Shown here one piece after another: positions 44,999-54,437 of a stretch of 64,000 nucleotides of DNA. The position numbers and the translations under genes were made by a program. Numbering within the stretch: position 1 is the stretch's first letter; every line of letters starts with the position of its first letter. This DNA comes from an uncultured Lachnospiraceae bacterium. GTDB taxonomy: Bacteria; Bacillota; Clostridia; Lachnospirales; Lachnospiraceae. The stretch spans positions 8,612 to 72,611 of the forward strand of contig CAJURF010000008.1 in the NCBI GenBank assembly GCA_910588825.1, in the 5' to 3' direction. Below the pieces are notes generated by a model that was given only the letters and a program-made list of their open reading frames with translations, did not search any database and had not been told where the DNA came from.

Positions 44999-46279
44999 TT
45001 ATTTGCAGTCCTGTGTTAATGTTTCGTAGACAGGAAAACAGTCAAACGTTGCAAAATAGTCTTTTGGTGTCTCTGCCCGCCGGATCAGCTCATGAGAGCC
45101 GTCTTCATGCAGAAGGATTTCAGAAGAACGAAGCTTGCCATTGTAGTTATATCCCATGGAAAAGCCGTGGGCACCTGTGTCATGGATAAACAGATAATCT
45201 CCTACGGAAATCTCAGGCAGCTGCCGGTCAATGGCGAACTTATCATTATTTTCACACAGAGAGCCTGTCACGTCGTAAGTTTTTGTGCACGGTGCCTGTT
45301 CCCTGCCCAGAACCGTGATATGGTGGTACGCTCCGTACATGGCTGGACGCATAAGATTCACCGCGCAGGCATCGCATCCGATATATTCCTTATGTGTGTG
45401 CTTTTCATGGACAGCCTGAGTCACCAGCGCCCCGAACGGCCCTGTCATATAACGGCCCAGTTCTGTGTAGATTGCCACATCCCCCATTCCCGCAGGTTCC
45501 AGAACATCTTCATATACCTGGCGGACGCCTTCCCCGATGGCATATATGTCATTCGGCTCCTGGTCTGGATGATAGGGAATACCAATGCCGCCGGAAAGAT
45601 TAATAAAGGTAATATGGCACCCAGTCTCTTTTTGCAGCTTCACTGCAATCTCAAACAAAATTTTTGCCAGCATGGGGTAATACTCGTTGGTAACTGTATT
45701 GCTGGCCAGGAAAGCGTGAATGCCAAATTCTTCCGCCCCTTTGCTTTTTAAAATGCGAAAAGCGTCAAATAACTGCTCTGTGGTCATACCATATTTGGCA
45801 TCCCCGGGATTGTCCATGATATCATTGCTGATTTTAAAAAGTCCGCCGGGGTTGTAGCGGCAGCTGATAGTCTTGGGAATGGTCCCGATGGTCTTTTCCA
45901 AAAAATCAATATGTGTAATATCATCCAGATTAATGATCCCCTGCTCCTGGTAAGCATATTCATACTCCTCGGCAGGTGTCACATTTGAGGAAAACATAAT
46001 ATCCCCCGGCCCGCATCCCACTGCCTTGGCAATCATCAGCTCTGTGAGGGAAGAACAGTCGCAGCCGCAGCCCCAGTCTTTGAGCAGACGGACAATATAT
46101 GGATTCGGGTTGGCTTTTACCGCAAAGTATTCTCTAAATCCGGGATTCCATGCAAAAGCTTTCTTTAATGCCTCCACATTCCTGCGGATTCCCCGTTCGT
46201 CATAAATATGAAAAGGAGTTGGGTATTCTTTCACAATTTCCAAGATTTTTTCCAGAGATACAAAAGGTGTTTTCAGCAT
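44999..46279 (-). CDS. lysA: Diaminopimelate decarboxylase-like PLP enzyme
   Basis: The enzyme removes CO2 from meso-diaminopimelate to give lysine. The 426-residue protein has the fold-type III PLP lysine in YFAVKANPNP (about residue 54). It also has the INLSGGIGIPY glycine loop, and CDACAVNLMRPAMYGAYHH and the ligand motif VTGSLCENNDKFA. These match LysA, in a divergent subgroup also found in Clostridia; an arginine/ornithine decarboxylase role is less likely. Its place between pyk and the galactosidase gives no pathway clue. Confidence 0.85.
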   Translation of the reverse strand: MLKTPFVSLEKILEIVKEYPTPFHIYDERGIRRNVEALKKAFAWNPGFREYFAVKANPNPYIVRLLKDWGCGCDCSSLTELMIAKAVGCGPGDIMFSSNVTPAEEYEYAYQEQGIINLDDITHIDFLEKTIGTIPKTISCRYNPGGLFKISNDIMDNPGDAKYGMTTEQLFDAFRILKSKGAEEFGIHAFLASNTVTNEYYPMLAKILFEIAVKLQKETGCHITFINLSGGIGIPYHPDQEPNDIYAIGEGVRQVYEDVLEPAGMGDVAIYTELGRYMTGPFGALVTQAVHEKHTHKEYIGCDACAVNLMRPAMYGAYHHITVLGREQAPCTKTYDVTGSLCENNDKFAIDRQLPEISVGDYLFIHDTGAHGFSMGYNYNGKLRSSEILLHEDGSHELIRRAETPKDYFATFDCFPVYETLTQDCK

Positions 46280-46314
46280 AAGTCCTCTCTCCTTCGTTCT
46301 ATTGTATTAAAGTA

Positions 46315-47766
46315 TTAAGCATAATTGCCAGGGTCTATCTCCACAATCTGCAGCATATTGGTGGCTGCTCCCTCTCCTGTGGTGGCATTGGTGGCCGGGT
46401 CTCCGGCAGTGAACACCAGCATGTCCCCGGGCTTTACAAATCCCTTATCCAGCACCGTCCTTGCCGCGTCCTGTATAATGTGTTCTGTGGTGCTGTGTTC
46501 ATACCCCTTCAGAGGAGTAATGCCCCAGTAAAGCTGAAGTTTATGGCGTACCACATCGTTGGGCGTAACGGCATAGATGGGGACTTTCGGCCGGAAACTG
46601 GAAATCAGACGAGCCGTCTTCCCCAGAACGGTAGGTGTTACGATGGCGTCTGCCTGGAGTTTCTGCACACACAGAACAGCGGCATAACCTACAGCACTGG
46701 ACACAGACTCTTTGGAATCCATCCTGCGGTGTTCCGTAAATTTTTTATAATCCAGGTGCTTTTCTGTGCTCTCTGCAATTTCCACCATCATTTTCAGGGC
46801 TTCCAGGGGATATTTTCCAGCTGCAGTCTCACCGGACAGCATGGTGGCATCCGTACCGTCATAAATAGCATTTGCCACATCGGTTACTTCCGCCCGGGTG
46901 GGCCTGGGATTGCGCATCATGGAATCCAGCATCTGTGTGGCAGTAATCACAGGAACATACTGCTGATTGCATTTGCTGATAATCGTCTTCTGGATATGAG
47001 GAACTTTATGGGCGGGTATTTCTACCCCCATATCTCCTCTGGCTATCATAATGCCGTCAGATTCCTGAATAATATCATCAATGTTATCAATTCCCTCCGC
47101 ATTTTCAATCTTGGCGATAATGCCGATTTGGCTCCCGCCATTTTCGTCCAGCAGACTGCGGATTTCCTGAATGACTTCTTTATTCCGCACGAAAGATGCG
47201 GCGATAAAATCAACCCCCTGGCGGACACCGAATAAAATGTCGTCTCTGTCTTTTTCAGTAATCCCCGGAAGGTTTACTTTCACGTTGGGAACATTGACGC
47301 CTTTTCTTTCCCCCAGTTCCCCGCCGTTTAACACCCGGCATGAGATCTCGGAAGGAGTGGTGGAAATCACTTCCAGCTCCATCAGACCGTCATCAATCAA
47401 AATCCGGGAGCCTGCTTTCACATCCTTGGGCAGTCCGGGGTAAGAAATCTGTACTTTCTCCTGGTCTCCTTCCACTTCCTCGGTTGTCAGAAGAAACGTC
47501 TGCCCGGCTGTCAGCTGTACCTTTCTGCCATCTTTTAATGTACCGGTCCGAATCTCCGGCCCCTTGGTGTCCAGCAGCAGTGCGATAGGCTTACCACACT
47601 CTTCCCGGACACTTTTTACTCTGTCCATGCGTTCCTTTTGCTCTTCATGGGTTCCGTGGGAAAAGTTAAAGCGGGCCACATCCATACCGATGTCCGCCAG
47701 TGCCTTCAACACTTCCCGATCCTGGGAAGCCGGTCCCACAGTGCAGATAATCTTTGTACTTCTCAT
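46315..47766 (-). CDS. pyk: Pyruvate kinase
   Basis: Pyruvate kinase makes pyruvate and ATP from phosphoenolpyruvate in glycolysis. The protein starts MRSTKIICTVGPAS. It holds the signature IARGDMGVEIP, DTKGPEIRTG and LSGETAAGKYP. At 483 residues it lacks the extra C-terminal PEP-utiliser domain of Bacillus Pyk. The second of two ATGs suits the AGGAGG spacing better. It is 11 bases from the rhomboid-like gene. Confidence 0.96.
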   Translation of the reverse strand: MRSTKIICTVGPASQDREVLKALADIGMDVARFNFSHGTHEEQKERMDRVKSVREECGKPIALLLDTKGPEIRTGTLKDGRKVQLTAGQTFLLTTEEVEGDQEKVQISYPGLPKDVKAGSRILIDDGLMELEVISTTPSEISCRVLNGGELGERKGVNVPNVKVNLPGITEKDRDDILFGVRQGVDFIAASFVRNKEVIQEIRSLLDENGGSQIGIIAKIENAEGIDNIDDIIQESDGIMIARGDMGVEIPAHKVPHIQKTIISKCNQQYVPVITATQMLDSMMRNPRPTRAEVTDVANAIYDGTDATMLSGETAAGKYPLEALKMMVEIAESTEKHLDYKKFTEHRRMDSKESVSSAVGYAAVLCVQKLQADAIVTPTVLGKTARLISSFRPKVPIYAVTPNDVVRHKLQLYWGITPLKGYEHSTTEHIIQDAARTVLDKGFVKPGDMLVFTAGDPATNATTGEGAATNMLQIVEIDPGNYA

Positions 47767-47777
47767 CATGTATCCTC

Positions 47778-48638
47778 CTATTTGACATGTGTATGACTAA
47801 ACAAATGATTCTGACAATACTCATAATTTCCATTGCATTTGGAACAGAAACGAAATTCCAGGTCAGGATTATCCAGCTCCGTCTGTCCGCATACAGCACA
47901 CTTGTGCTTGCTGACTGTCCCACTGCCTCTGCCCGGCGCCCGTCCGGGGTTGACCGCTTTCTGGAAATTCCTCCTGCGCTTCACTTCACTGGGCTTATAT
48001 CTGGCCACATTCCTGGTGGACAAAAAGAAAATGATAAAATTCAGCAGCGATGCCACCACCGGAATCACCATGGGCCAGGCTCCGTGGCGCAGATATGTGA
48101 TGATATTATAAATAATCATGGCTCCGTACAAAATTCCCATCCATTTGATTTTCAATGGGAAAATAAACCAGAACAGCACTTCCATATCCGGATATGTGGC
48201 AGCAAAAGCCAGCAGTATTGAGGTACTAATATAATAGGTAGAAAATGCCATTCCCAGGTTCATCAGAGAATAAGCATCCCCGATCACAAAATACAGGATA
48301 AAAGCCCCGATAATGGTAAAAATCACACCGCTGAAAATGTACAAAGTATATCGGAAAGCCCCCCAGGTCCGCTCCAGAGTGGAACCAATAGAGTAATAAA
48401 AATACAGCATAATAATGGTAAAAATATCCAGGCTTTCCGGCGGAATCAGAATCCAGGTAAGCACCCGCCACACCTGCCCCCGGAAAATCATTCCCGGGTC
48501 CAGTGCCAGATAGCTGAGAATATCCGGCAGAAGCAGTTCCAGCACATATCCGGTCACATAACAGATAATGATATAAATGGTCAGATTATGGATGCCATAC
48601 CTGCCAAACTTCCGTTCAAAATTTGTAATTGGTCTCAT
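47778..48638 (-). CDS. Rhomboid-fold membrane protein with C-terminal zinc ribbon
   Basis: The 286-residue protein has about six membrane segments (residues about 18-215) and a short basic linker. A C-terminal zinc-ribbon-like tail has CAVCGQ, CSKC and YCQNHLFSH. The segment GQVWRVLTW after the first helix matches the Trp-Arg of the rhomboid L1 loop. The helix where GxSG should appear reads GMAFSTYYISTS and no clear catalytic His is visible in the last helix. It may be a non-proteolytic rhomboid relative, or a diverged membrane protein. AAGGAGAT precedes the ATG and it lies between corA and pyk. Confidence 0.7.
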   Translation of the reverse strand: MRPITNFERKFGRYGIHNLTIYIIICYVTGYVLELLLPDILSYLALDPGMIFRGQVWRVLTWILIPPESLDIFTIIMLYFYYSIGSTLERTWGAFRYTLYIFSGVIFTIIGAFILYFVIGDAYSLMNLGMAFSTYYISTSILLAFAATYPDMEVLFWFIFPLKIKWMGILYGAMIIYNIITYLRHGAWPMVIPVVASLLNFIIFFLSTRNVARYKPSEVKRRRNFQKAVNPGRAPGRGSGTVSKHKCAVCGQTELDNPDLEFRFCSKCNGNYEYCQNHLFSHTHVK

Positions 48639-48653
48639 AGATCTCCTTCATAA

Positions 48654-49595
48654 TCAAAACAATTTTTTCTTTGAAAAAATAATCGTCACAATCAAACTGA
48701 TTACCAGTGAAATGCAGATTACACAGAAAAACCCCCATTTACTGCCTGCAAAAGGCATTCCCTCCACATTTACATTCATACCGTAGGCGCTGAATATCAT
48801 AGTGGGAATAGACATTACTATAGTTACCGTTGCCAAAAATTTCATGACAATATTCAGGTTATTGGATATAACAGAGGCAAACGCATCCATCATGCCGCTT
48901 AAAATGCCGCTGTATATATTTGCCATCTCAATGGCCTGTTTATTCTCAATGATAACGTCTTCCAGCAGGTCCGTATCTTCTGGGTACTTTTTAATTTTCT
49001 CGATTTTCAAAAGTTTCTCCAGCACAATCTCATTGGACCGAAGGGAGGTGGTGAAATATACCAAAGATTTTTCCAGCTCCAGCAATTCGATTAATTCCTG
49101 GTTCCTGGCAGATGCGTAAAGCTTTTCCTCTACCTGCTCGCTCTTTTTGTCAATGATGCGCAGATAATGCAGGTACATGGTAGCATTCCTGTGGAGGATC
49201 TGCAGGATAAAGCGGGTCTTCATATATGTGTAAAAACTCCGCACACGGCCTTCCATAAACCGGTTCAGTACTTGTGTGTCTTCCAGGCAGACAGTCAATA
49301 TGGCAGATTCCGTTACAATAACCGCCAGGGGAATAGTTCCATACCAGTCCTTGTCATTGCGCTCCTCGATAATGGGAATATCCACCAGAATCAAGGTATA
49401 CTCATCTTCCACTTCGATACGGGAACGCTCTTCCTCATCCAGCGGCGCCCGCAGGTCATCGACTTCTATATGATATTTCTCCGCAATCTGGAAAATTTCT
49501 GTGGCTGTGGGATTGGTCATGGCTACCCAGCATCCGTCCACAGGTTCGTCGATTTGGCGGATCACTCCGTCTACTGTGCGGAAACATCTGATCAT
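48654..49595 (-). CDS. corA: CorA-family magnesium/metal transporter
   Basis: The 313-residue protein has a long cytoplasmic N-terminal domain and two C-terminal membrane segments. The pore signature YGMN (SAYGMNVNVEG) is at about residue 270, and the protein ends with a basic KKKLF tail. This fits CorA-type magnesium channels. It starts after GGGAGGAGGG with a strong promoter. It heads the same-strand run corA, rhomboid-like, pyk, lysA, galactosidase, AraC, with gaps of 11-41 bases. Confidence 0.93.
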   Translation of the reverse strand: MIRCFRTVDGVIRQIDEPVDGCWVAMTNPTATEIFQIAEKYHIEVDDLRAPLDEEERSRIEVEDEYTLILVDIPIIEERNDKDWYGTIPLAVIVTESAILTVCLEDTQVLNRFMEGRVRSFYTYMKTRFILQILHRNATMYLHYLRIIDKKSEQVEEKLYASARNQELIELLELEKSLVYFTTSLRSNEIVLEKLLKIEKIKKYPEDTDLLEDVIIENKQAIEMANIYSGILSGMMDAFASVISNNLNIVMKFLATVTIVMSIPTMIFSAYGMNVNVEGMPFAGSKWGFFCVICISLVISLIVTIIFSKKKLF

Positions 49596-49646
49596 AATTA
49601 TCCCTCCTCCCGCTGTGTTTTATTATGGGCTTGCGCCAATGTTACC

Positions 49647-49676
49647 ATTATAAGTTCAAAACCCCAATTTTGTCAA
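49647..49676 (-). promoter_or_regulatory. Promoter of the corA operon
   Basis: Reverse-strand TTGACA and TATAAT, both perfect, are 18 bases apart. They lie about 50 bases before corA and drive at least corA and the rhomboid-like gene. Confidence 0.82.
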
Positions 49677-49771
49677 TTCATCCCATACGCCTTTACAAAT
49701 TTTTTTCGTTATGGCTCGTATGATATACTATTAAGAAAAATTTGGGGCGCATTACGAAATGCCTCCCATCC

Positions 49772-49800
49772 TTTACAATTTTTTTTAATTCCGCTATAAT
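49772..49800 (+). promoter_or_regulatory. aroC promoter
   Basis: TTTACA and TATAAT are 17 bases apart, 60 bases before aroC. The 265-base gap from corA holds this and the reverse promoter; nothing else is seen. Confidence 0.82.
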
Positions 49801-49860
49801 GAAGAAGCTGTGTGCAGTCATAAATGTCTATTTTTAAGCAAAGAAAGGAATTCTCAAACT

Positions 49861-50961
49861 ATGAGCGGTTCAACTTTTGGAAATATATTCCGTGTTACCA
49901 CCTGGGGAGAATCTCACGGTCCGGGACTGGGCGTTGTGGTGGATGGCTGTCCCGCAGGGCTTTCTCTGTCCGAAACAGATATACAGCTATTTCTGGACAG
50001 ACGCAGGCCTGGCCAGAGCCGGTTTACCACTGCAAGAAAAGAACCGGACCAGGTGGAAATCCTCTCCGGCGTCTTCGAGGGCAGGACCACCGGAACCCCT
50101 ATCTCTATGCTGGTACGCAATCAGGATGCCCGCTCCCGGGATTATGGGAATCTGGCACAGGCCTACCGTCCGGGACACGCTGACTACTCTTTTGATGCCA
50201 AATACGGCTTTCGGGATTACCGGGGCGGAGGCCGTTCCTCCGGGCGGGAGACCCTGGCACGTGTAGCCGCAGGCGCCGTCGCCGGGAAAATCCTCAATGT
50301 TCTTGGTATCCATCTATGCGCTTATATCCAGTCAATCGGGCCTGTCAAGATTCAGACCTTTGACTCTGAACAGATAAGGCAGAACCCGCTTTGCATGCCG
50401 GACGCTGAAGCCGCGGCAAAGGCACAGGATTATCTGGAACAGTGCAGAGAAAGACTGGATTCTGCGGGAAGCGTGGTGGAATGTATCATCAGAAACTGCC
50501 CCCCAGGAATCGGTGATCCTGTCTTTGAAAAACTGGACGCCAATCTGGCAAAGGCCATCATGTCCATAGGAGCTGTCAAAGCCGTAGAAATCGGGGACGG
50601 CACTAAGTCCGCCTATTCCTGCGGCAGTCAGAACAATGACGGTTTCTTTTATGGAGAGGACGGCCGATTGGAAAAAACCTCCAACCATGCCGGAGGAATT
50701 CTGGGTGGAATCAGTGACGGAAGCCATATTCTGCTGCGGACGTACATAAAGCCCACCCCCTCTATCAGCCAGCCCCAGGCCACTGCAGGGAAAAACGGGG
50801 AAAACATCACTCTGGAAATCAAAGGACGCCACGATCCGGTCATCGGCCCCCGGGCAGTGGTGGTGATAGAATCCATGGCTTCCATCGTACTGGTGGACGC
50901 ACTGCTGGGCGGCATGAGCGCCCGGATGGAATATCTGGAGAAAATCTGGAGAAGCAGATAA
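49861..50961 (+). CDS. aroC: Chorismate synthase
   Basis: AroC carries out the last step of the shikimate path, from EPSP to chorismate, with reduced FMN. The 366-residue protein starts GSTFGNIFRVTTWGESHG, with the FMN-site RPGHADYSFDAKYGFRDY and the GGGRSSGRETLARVAAG signature. It ends with FMN-site GRHDPVIGPRAVVV. The ATG after AAAGGAATT is chosen since the family begins there. It is a single-gene unit. Confidence 0.97.
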   Translation: MSGSTFGNIFRVTTWGESHGPGLGVVVDGCPAGLSLSETDIQLFLDRRRPGQSRFTTARKEPDQVEILSGVFEGRTTGTPISMLVRNQDARSRDYGNLAQAYRPGHADYSFDAKYGFRDYRGGGRSSGRETLARVAAGAVAGKILNVLGIHLCAYIQSIGPVKIQTFDSEQIRQNPLCMPDAEAAAKAQDYLEQCRERLDSAGSVVECIIRNCPPGIGDPVFEKLDANLAKAIMSIGAVKAVEIGDGTKSAYSCGSQNNDGFFYGEDGRLEKTSNHAGGILGGISDGSHILLRTYIKPTPSISQPQATAGKNGENITLEIKGRHDPVIGPRAVVVIESMASIVLVDALLGGMSARMEYLEKIWRSR

Positions 50962-51009
50962 TACCAGATGAGAACCTCTGGTTCACGGCGGTGATATAGT
51001 TATAGTAAC

Positions 51010-51048
51010 AAAGTCTCCTTGAATTTTCAAATAATTCAAGGAGACTTT
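51010..51048. terminator. Bidirectional stem between aroC and the beta-propeller gene
   Basis: AAGTCTCCTTGAATT and AATTCAAGGAGACTT form a perfect 15-pair stem with a 7-9 base loop. T runs are short on both strands. Its place between convergent genes makes a shared terminator the best reading. Confidence 0.72.
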
Positions 51049-51085
51049 GCGATTTTGTATAAATGCTTGACATTGAAATTATTAT

Positions 51086-52144
51086 CTATCCCTCAATCCT
51101 GGAAAACATAATGCAGTTGGGAGTTTCCACTTTCAGAGGACGGCCTTTCTGTATTAAAAGACTATTTTCATAGTCAATGGCAAATGTAGTGATGGAATTG
51201 CTCTCATGATTCACCACTGCCAGATGCCTGCAGTCCGGGAAAATCGCCAGATCTTTCGGATATTCCCCGCTGATGGGAAGGGCAAATTTCTTTGTAAGAA
51301 ACCCAGACTGTGCATCAATTTTGTACATGGCCACTGTATTATCTCCCGCTGTGGAACAAAACAGATGTTTTCCGTCCGGTGCCAGAGCCAGGCCCGACGC
51401 AGCATCATGCATCTCGTCCAGTTCATCGGAGAGGGTGGATACACTCTGCAGAAGCTCAAACTGCGGATTTTTCCCTGTGCCGTCATAACTGTACACGTTA
51501 ATTTCATTACTCAGTTCAAACAGCAGGTATGCGAATCTGCCGTCTGCGCTGAACCGGATAATCCGTGGTCCGGATTCCCGCTTGCAACGGAGAATATCCA
51601 CCAGACGCAGTTTATTGGTACGTCTGTCAATGCTGTAGATCTTCACCTGGTCAATACCGTTGTCCACAGCGCACAGATACTTATTGTCCGGGGTGGGCCG
51701 CACACAATTTACATGGGGACGGAAATTCCGTTCCGCCACACTTCCCAGTCCTTTATGAAATACGCCGTCCATCAGACCGCCAAGACTTCCATCCTCCCGT
51801 GTATGCACCACCGTCACTTTGCCGTCGTGATATCCCGCCACGTACAGATATTTTCCCTCTTGATCCAGGGATAAAAAGCATCCCCGCATCCCTTCGATAT
51901 TCACACTGTTGATACGCTCCAGATTTCCAATAGAATCCACAGCGAATACAGCCACTCCCTCGTCTTCAATGGAATATAAATACTTGCCGTTTTTGGATTT
52001 TGCCACATAAGAGGAATTGCGCACGGCAACTTCACACCGCTCGGTCAATGTGCCTTCCTCTACATCCACATCATAGATATGAAGCCCTTTACTTTTTCCA
52101 TGTACATATGTCCCCACATATGCCACATATCTTTCATTACTCAT
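51086..52144 (-). CDS. Lactonase-family seven-bladed beta-propeller protein
   Basis: The 352-residue protein matches the 6-phosphogluconolactonase/YkgB-type propeller family (PF10282). It starts YVAYVGTYVHGKSKGLHIY, with repeated strands such as LALAPDGKHLFCSTAGDNTVAMY and FPDCRHLAVVNHESNSI (cores DGKHLFCS and CRHLAVVN). No signal peptide is present. The family includes real lactonases and others of unknown role. It is the last gene of the nth-hem operon, 18 bases after hemL; the reason for that link is not known. Confidence 0.85.
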   Translation of the reverse strand: MSNERYVAYVGTYVHGKSKGLHIYDVDVEEGTLTERCEVAVRNSSYVAKSKNGKYLYSIEDEGVAVFAVDSIGNLERINSVNIEGMRGCFLSLDQEGKYLYVAGYHDGKVTVVHTREDGSLGGLMDGVFHKGLGSVAERNFRPHVNCVRPTPDNKYLCAVDNGIDQVKIYSIDRRTNKLRLVDILRCKRESGPRIIRFSADGRFAYLLFELSNEINVYSYDGTGKNPQFELLQSVSTLSDELDEMHDAASGLALAPDGKHLFCSTAGDNTVAMYKIDAQSGFLTKKFALPISGEYPKDLAIFPDCRHLAVVNHESNSITTFAIDYENSLLIQKGRPLKVETPNCIMFSRIEG

Positions 52145-52162
52145 GGACTTTCTCCCCCTTCC

Positions 52163-53452
52163 TCACGAATTTTCTTTGAAAAAGCTTTTCACTGCCTCAA
52201 GGACGCTGGTAAGATCTTCTTGTGTATGCGCCGCAGACAAAAACATTGCCTCGAACTGAGCAGGCGCCAGATGGACACCAGATTTCAGCATATGTTTAAA
52301 GTAAGCGGCATATTGGGCCGTATCGGATTTCTTCGCGCTGGCATAGTCCTCTACTAAATTATCTGTAAAGAACAGACACCCCAGAGACTGGATATGGTTC
52401 AGCTGGCAGGGAATCTGATTTTCCTCTAAAAAGGACTTCATCTCCCCGAAAAACCAATCCCCCATTTCCTGCAGTCTCTCATAAATTTCCGGCTGGGAAT
52501 AAAGTATGCGAAGCTGTGCCAGTCCTGCTGCCATGGCGATGGGATTGCCGCTTAATGTCCCTGCCTGGTACACCGGCCCCACAGGCGCCACCTGTTCCAT
52601 AATATCTCTGCGCCCGCCGTAAGCGCCTACAGGCATGCCTGCACCGATAATTTTCCCATAAGTGGCCAGGTCCGGAGCCACCTGGTAATACCCCTGTGCT
52701 CCGGTGAAGCCCAGACGGAATCCTGTGATCACCTCGTCAAAGATCAACAAAGCCTGATGACGGTCACAGAGACTGCGAAGCCCCTCAAGGAACCCATCTT
52801 TTGGAAGTACCACTCCCATATTTGCCCCCACTGGTTCTACAATCACTGCAGCCACCTGCCCGGGATTCTCCTCCAGCAGCAGCTTTACACTATCCAAATC
52901 ATTGTAAACGGCTGTCATGGTATCCTGAACGCACCCCGGCGTCACCCCGGCACTGTCCGGCACACCGCTTGCCATCACACCGGAACCGGCGCTCACCAGC
53001 ATGGCATCGCTGTGGCCGTGGTAACAGCCGGCAAACTTGATTACTTTATTCTTTCCAGTGAATCCCCTGGCGGCACGAAGGGCACTCATTACCGCTTCCG
53101 TACCGGAATTGACCATGCGCACCATTTCAATGGAAGGAATATGCTCACAGATAAATTCAGCCATCTCCACTTCAATCTCTGTGGCGCACCCGAAGCTGAG
53201 CCCCTGGCTGCATGCCCTGGTTACCGCTTCCCGGATACGTGCATCATTATGCCCTAGAATACATGGCCCCCAGGAATCGATAAAATCAATATAAGAATTG
53301 CCGTCAGCGTCGTAAATCCGGCTGCCGTCAGCCCGTTCTATAAAACGGGGAGCCACGCCGATAGCCCCGTAAGCGCGCACCGGGCTGTTCACCCCTCCTG
53401 GTATGCACTTCACTGCACGCTCAAACAGTTTTTGTGATTTTTCCGCTGTCAT
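52163..53452 (-). CDS. hemL: Glutamate-1-semialdehyde 2,1-aminomutase
   Basis: HemL changes glutamate-1-semialdehyde to 5-aminolevulinate, an early step of tetrapyrrole synthesis. The 429-residue protein has the start KLFERAVKCIPGGVNSPVRA and the PLP-lysine region TYGKIIGAGMPVGAYGG. Other conserved motifs are LIFDEVITGFR and VNSGTEAVMSALR. The ATG is directly after the hemB stop. The glutamyl-tRNA reductase that supplies its substrate is not in this operon. Confidence 0.96.
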   Translation of the reverse strand: MTAEKSQKLFERAVKCIPGGVNSPVRAYGAIGVAPRFIERADGSRIYDADGNSYIDFIDSWGPCILGHNDARIREAVTRACSQGLSFGCATEIEVEMAEFICEHIPSIEMVRMVNSGTEAVMSALRAARGFTGKNKVIKFAGCYHGHSDAMLVSAGSGVMASGVPDSAGVTPGCVQDTMTAVYNDLDSVKLLLEENPGQVAAVIVEPVGANMGVVLPKDGFLEGLRSLCDRHQALLIFDEVITGFRLGFTGAQGYYQVAPDLATYGKIIGAGMPVGAYGGRRDIMEQVAPVGPVYQAGTLSGNPIAMAAGLAQLRILYSQPEIYERLQEMGDWFFGEMKSFLEENQIPCQLNHIQSLGCLFFTDNLVEDYASAKKSDTAQYAAYFKHMLKSGVHLAPAQFEAMFLSAAHTQEDLTSVLEAVKSFFKENS

Positions 53453-54436
53453 TTATCCGATTCTCCCTTCTTTCATGAAACCTGCCAGTTCTTTGGCAAA
53501 ATAGGTCAGGTAAATATCCGCTCCTGCCCGGTATGTGCTGACAGCCATCTCACAGATAATGCTGTCTTCATCCACAAACCCCGCATCTGCCGCAGCCTTC
53601 ACCATTGCGTATTCCCCGCTGACACTGTAAGCAGCTACGGGAACCAGCGTCTCCTGTTTCACATCTGAAAGAACGTCCAGGTAAGCCAGTGCAGGTTTTA
53701 CCATGAGAATATCCGCCCCTTCTTCCAGGTCAAGCCCTGCTTCTTTCAGTCCCTCTCTCCTGTTATGATAGTCCATCTGATATCCTTTCCGGTCGCCGAA
53801 AGACGGTGCCGACCCTGCCGCATCCCGGAATGGACCATAAAAGGAGGAGGCGTATTTCACCGCATAAGACATGATGGGAACATCCAGATACCCTTTCCCA
53901 TCCAGGGCGCTGCGGATGGCCATAATTCGTCCGTCCATCATGTCAGAAGGTGCCACCATATCCGCCCCTGCATCCACATGAGACACCGCAATTTTCGCCA
54001 GCTGCTCTAAAGTACTGTCATTATCCACATGTTCCCCGTGCAGCAGTCCGCAGTGTCCATGGGAAGTATATTCACACATACATACATCAGTAATATAGTA
54101 CAAATCCGGGAAACGGCGTCTGGCTTCTCTCAGCGCTCTCTGTACAATGCCGTCCTCTGCATAAGCCTGGCTCCCCATTTCATCTTTCACAGCCGGAATT
54201 CCAAAAAACATCACCTGTGATACCCCTGCTTTTTCCAGACGTTCCAGTTCGTAGTGCATACGGTCCACACTGTAGCGGAACTGTCCCGGCATGGTGGGAA
54301 TTTCCTCCTCAATATTATCTCCGTCAATGACAAACATAGGGTAAATCAAAGAAGACGCATCCATTCTCGTCTCCCGGACCATTTTGCGCAGTGTCTGGCC
54401 GCCCCGCAGCCTTCTGGGTCTGATAGTCATATCCAT
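53453..54436 (-). CDS. hemB: Porphobilinogen synthase (ALA dehydratase)
   Basis: HemB joins two 5-aminolevulinates into porphobilinogen. The zinc-type cysteines are seen in DVCMCEYTSHGHCG. The two Schiff-base lysines are in MSYAVKYASSFYGPFRDAAG and DILMVKPALAYLD. The 327-residue length is typical for the start MDMTIRPRRLRGG, which is chosen over upstream starts inside cobA-hemD. One base separates it from the gene before. Confidence 0.96.
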   Translation of the reverse strand: MDMTIRPRRLRGGQTLRKMVRETRMDASSLIYPMFVIDGDNIEEEIPTMPGQFRYSVDRMHYELERLEKAGVSQVMFFGIPAVKDEMGSQAYAEDGIVQRALREARRRFPDLYYITDVCMCEYTSHGHCGLLHGEHVDNDSTLEQLAKIAVSHVDAGADMVAPSDMMDGRIMAIRSALDGKGYLDVPIMSYAVKYASSFYGPFRDAAGSAPSFGDRKGYQMDYHNRREGLKEAGLDLEEGADILMVKPALAYLDVLSDVKQETLVPVAAYSVSGEYAMVKAAADAGFVDEDSIICEMAVSTYRAGADIYLTYFAKELAGFMKEGRIG

Positions 54437-54437
54437 A

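Noticed and set aside
44999..46279. Lysine riboswitch or other control before lysA
   Set aside because: Only about 35 bases separate it from pyk, too few for a riboswitch.
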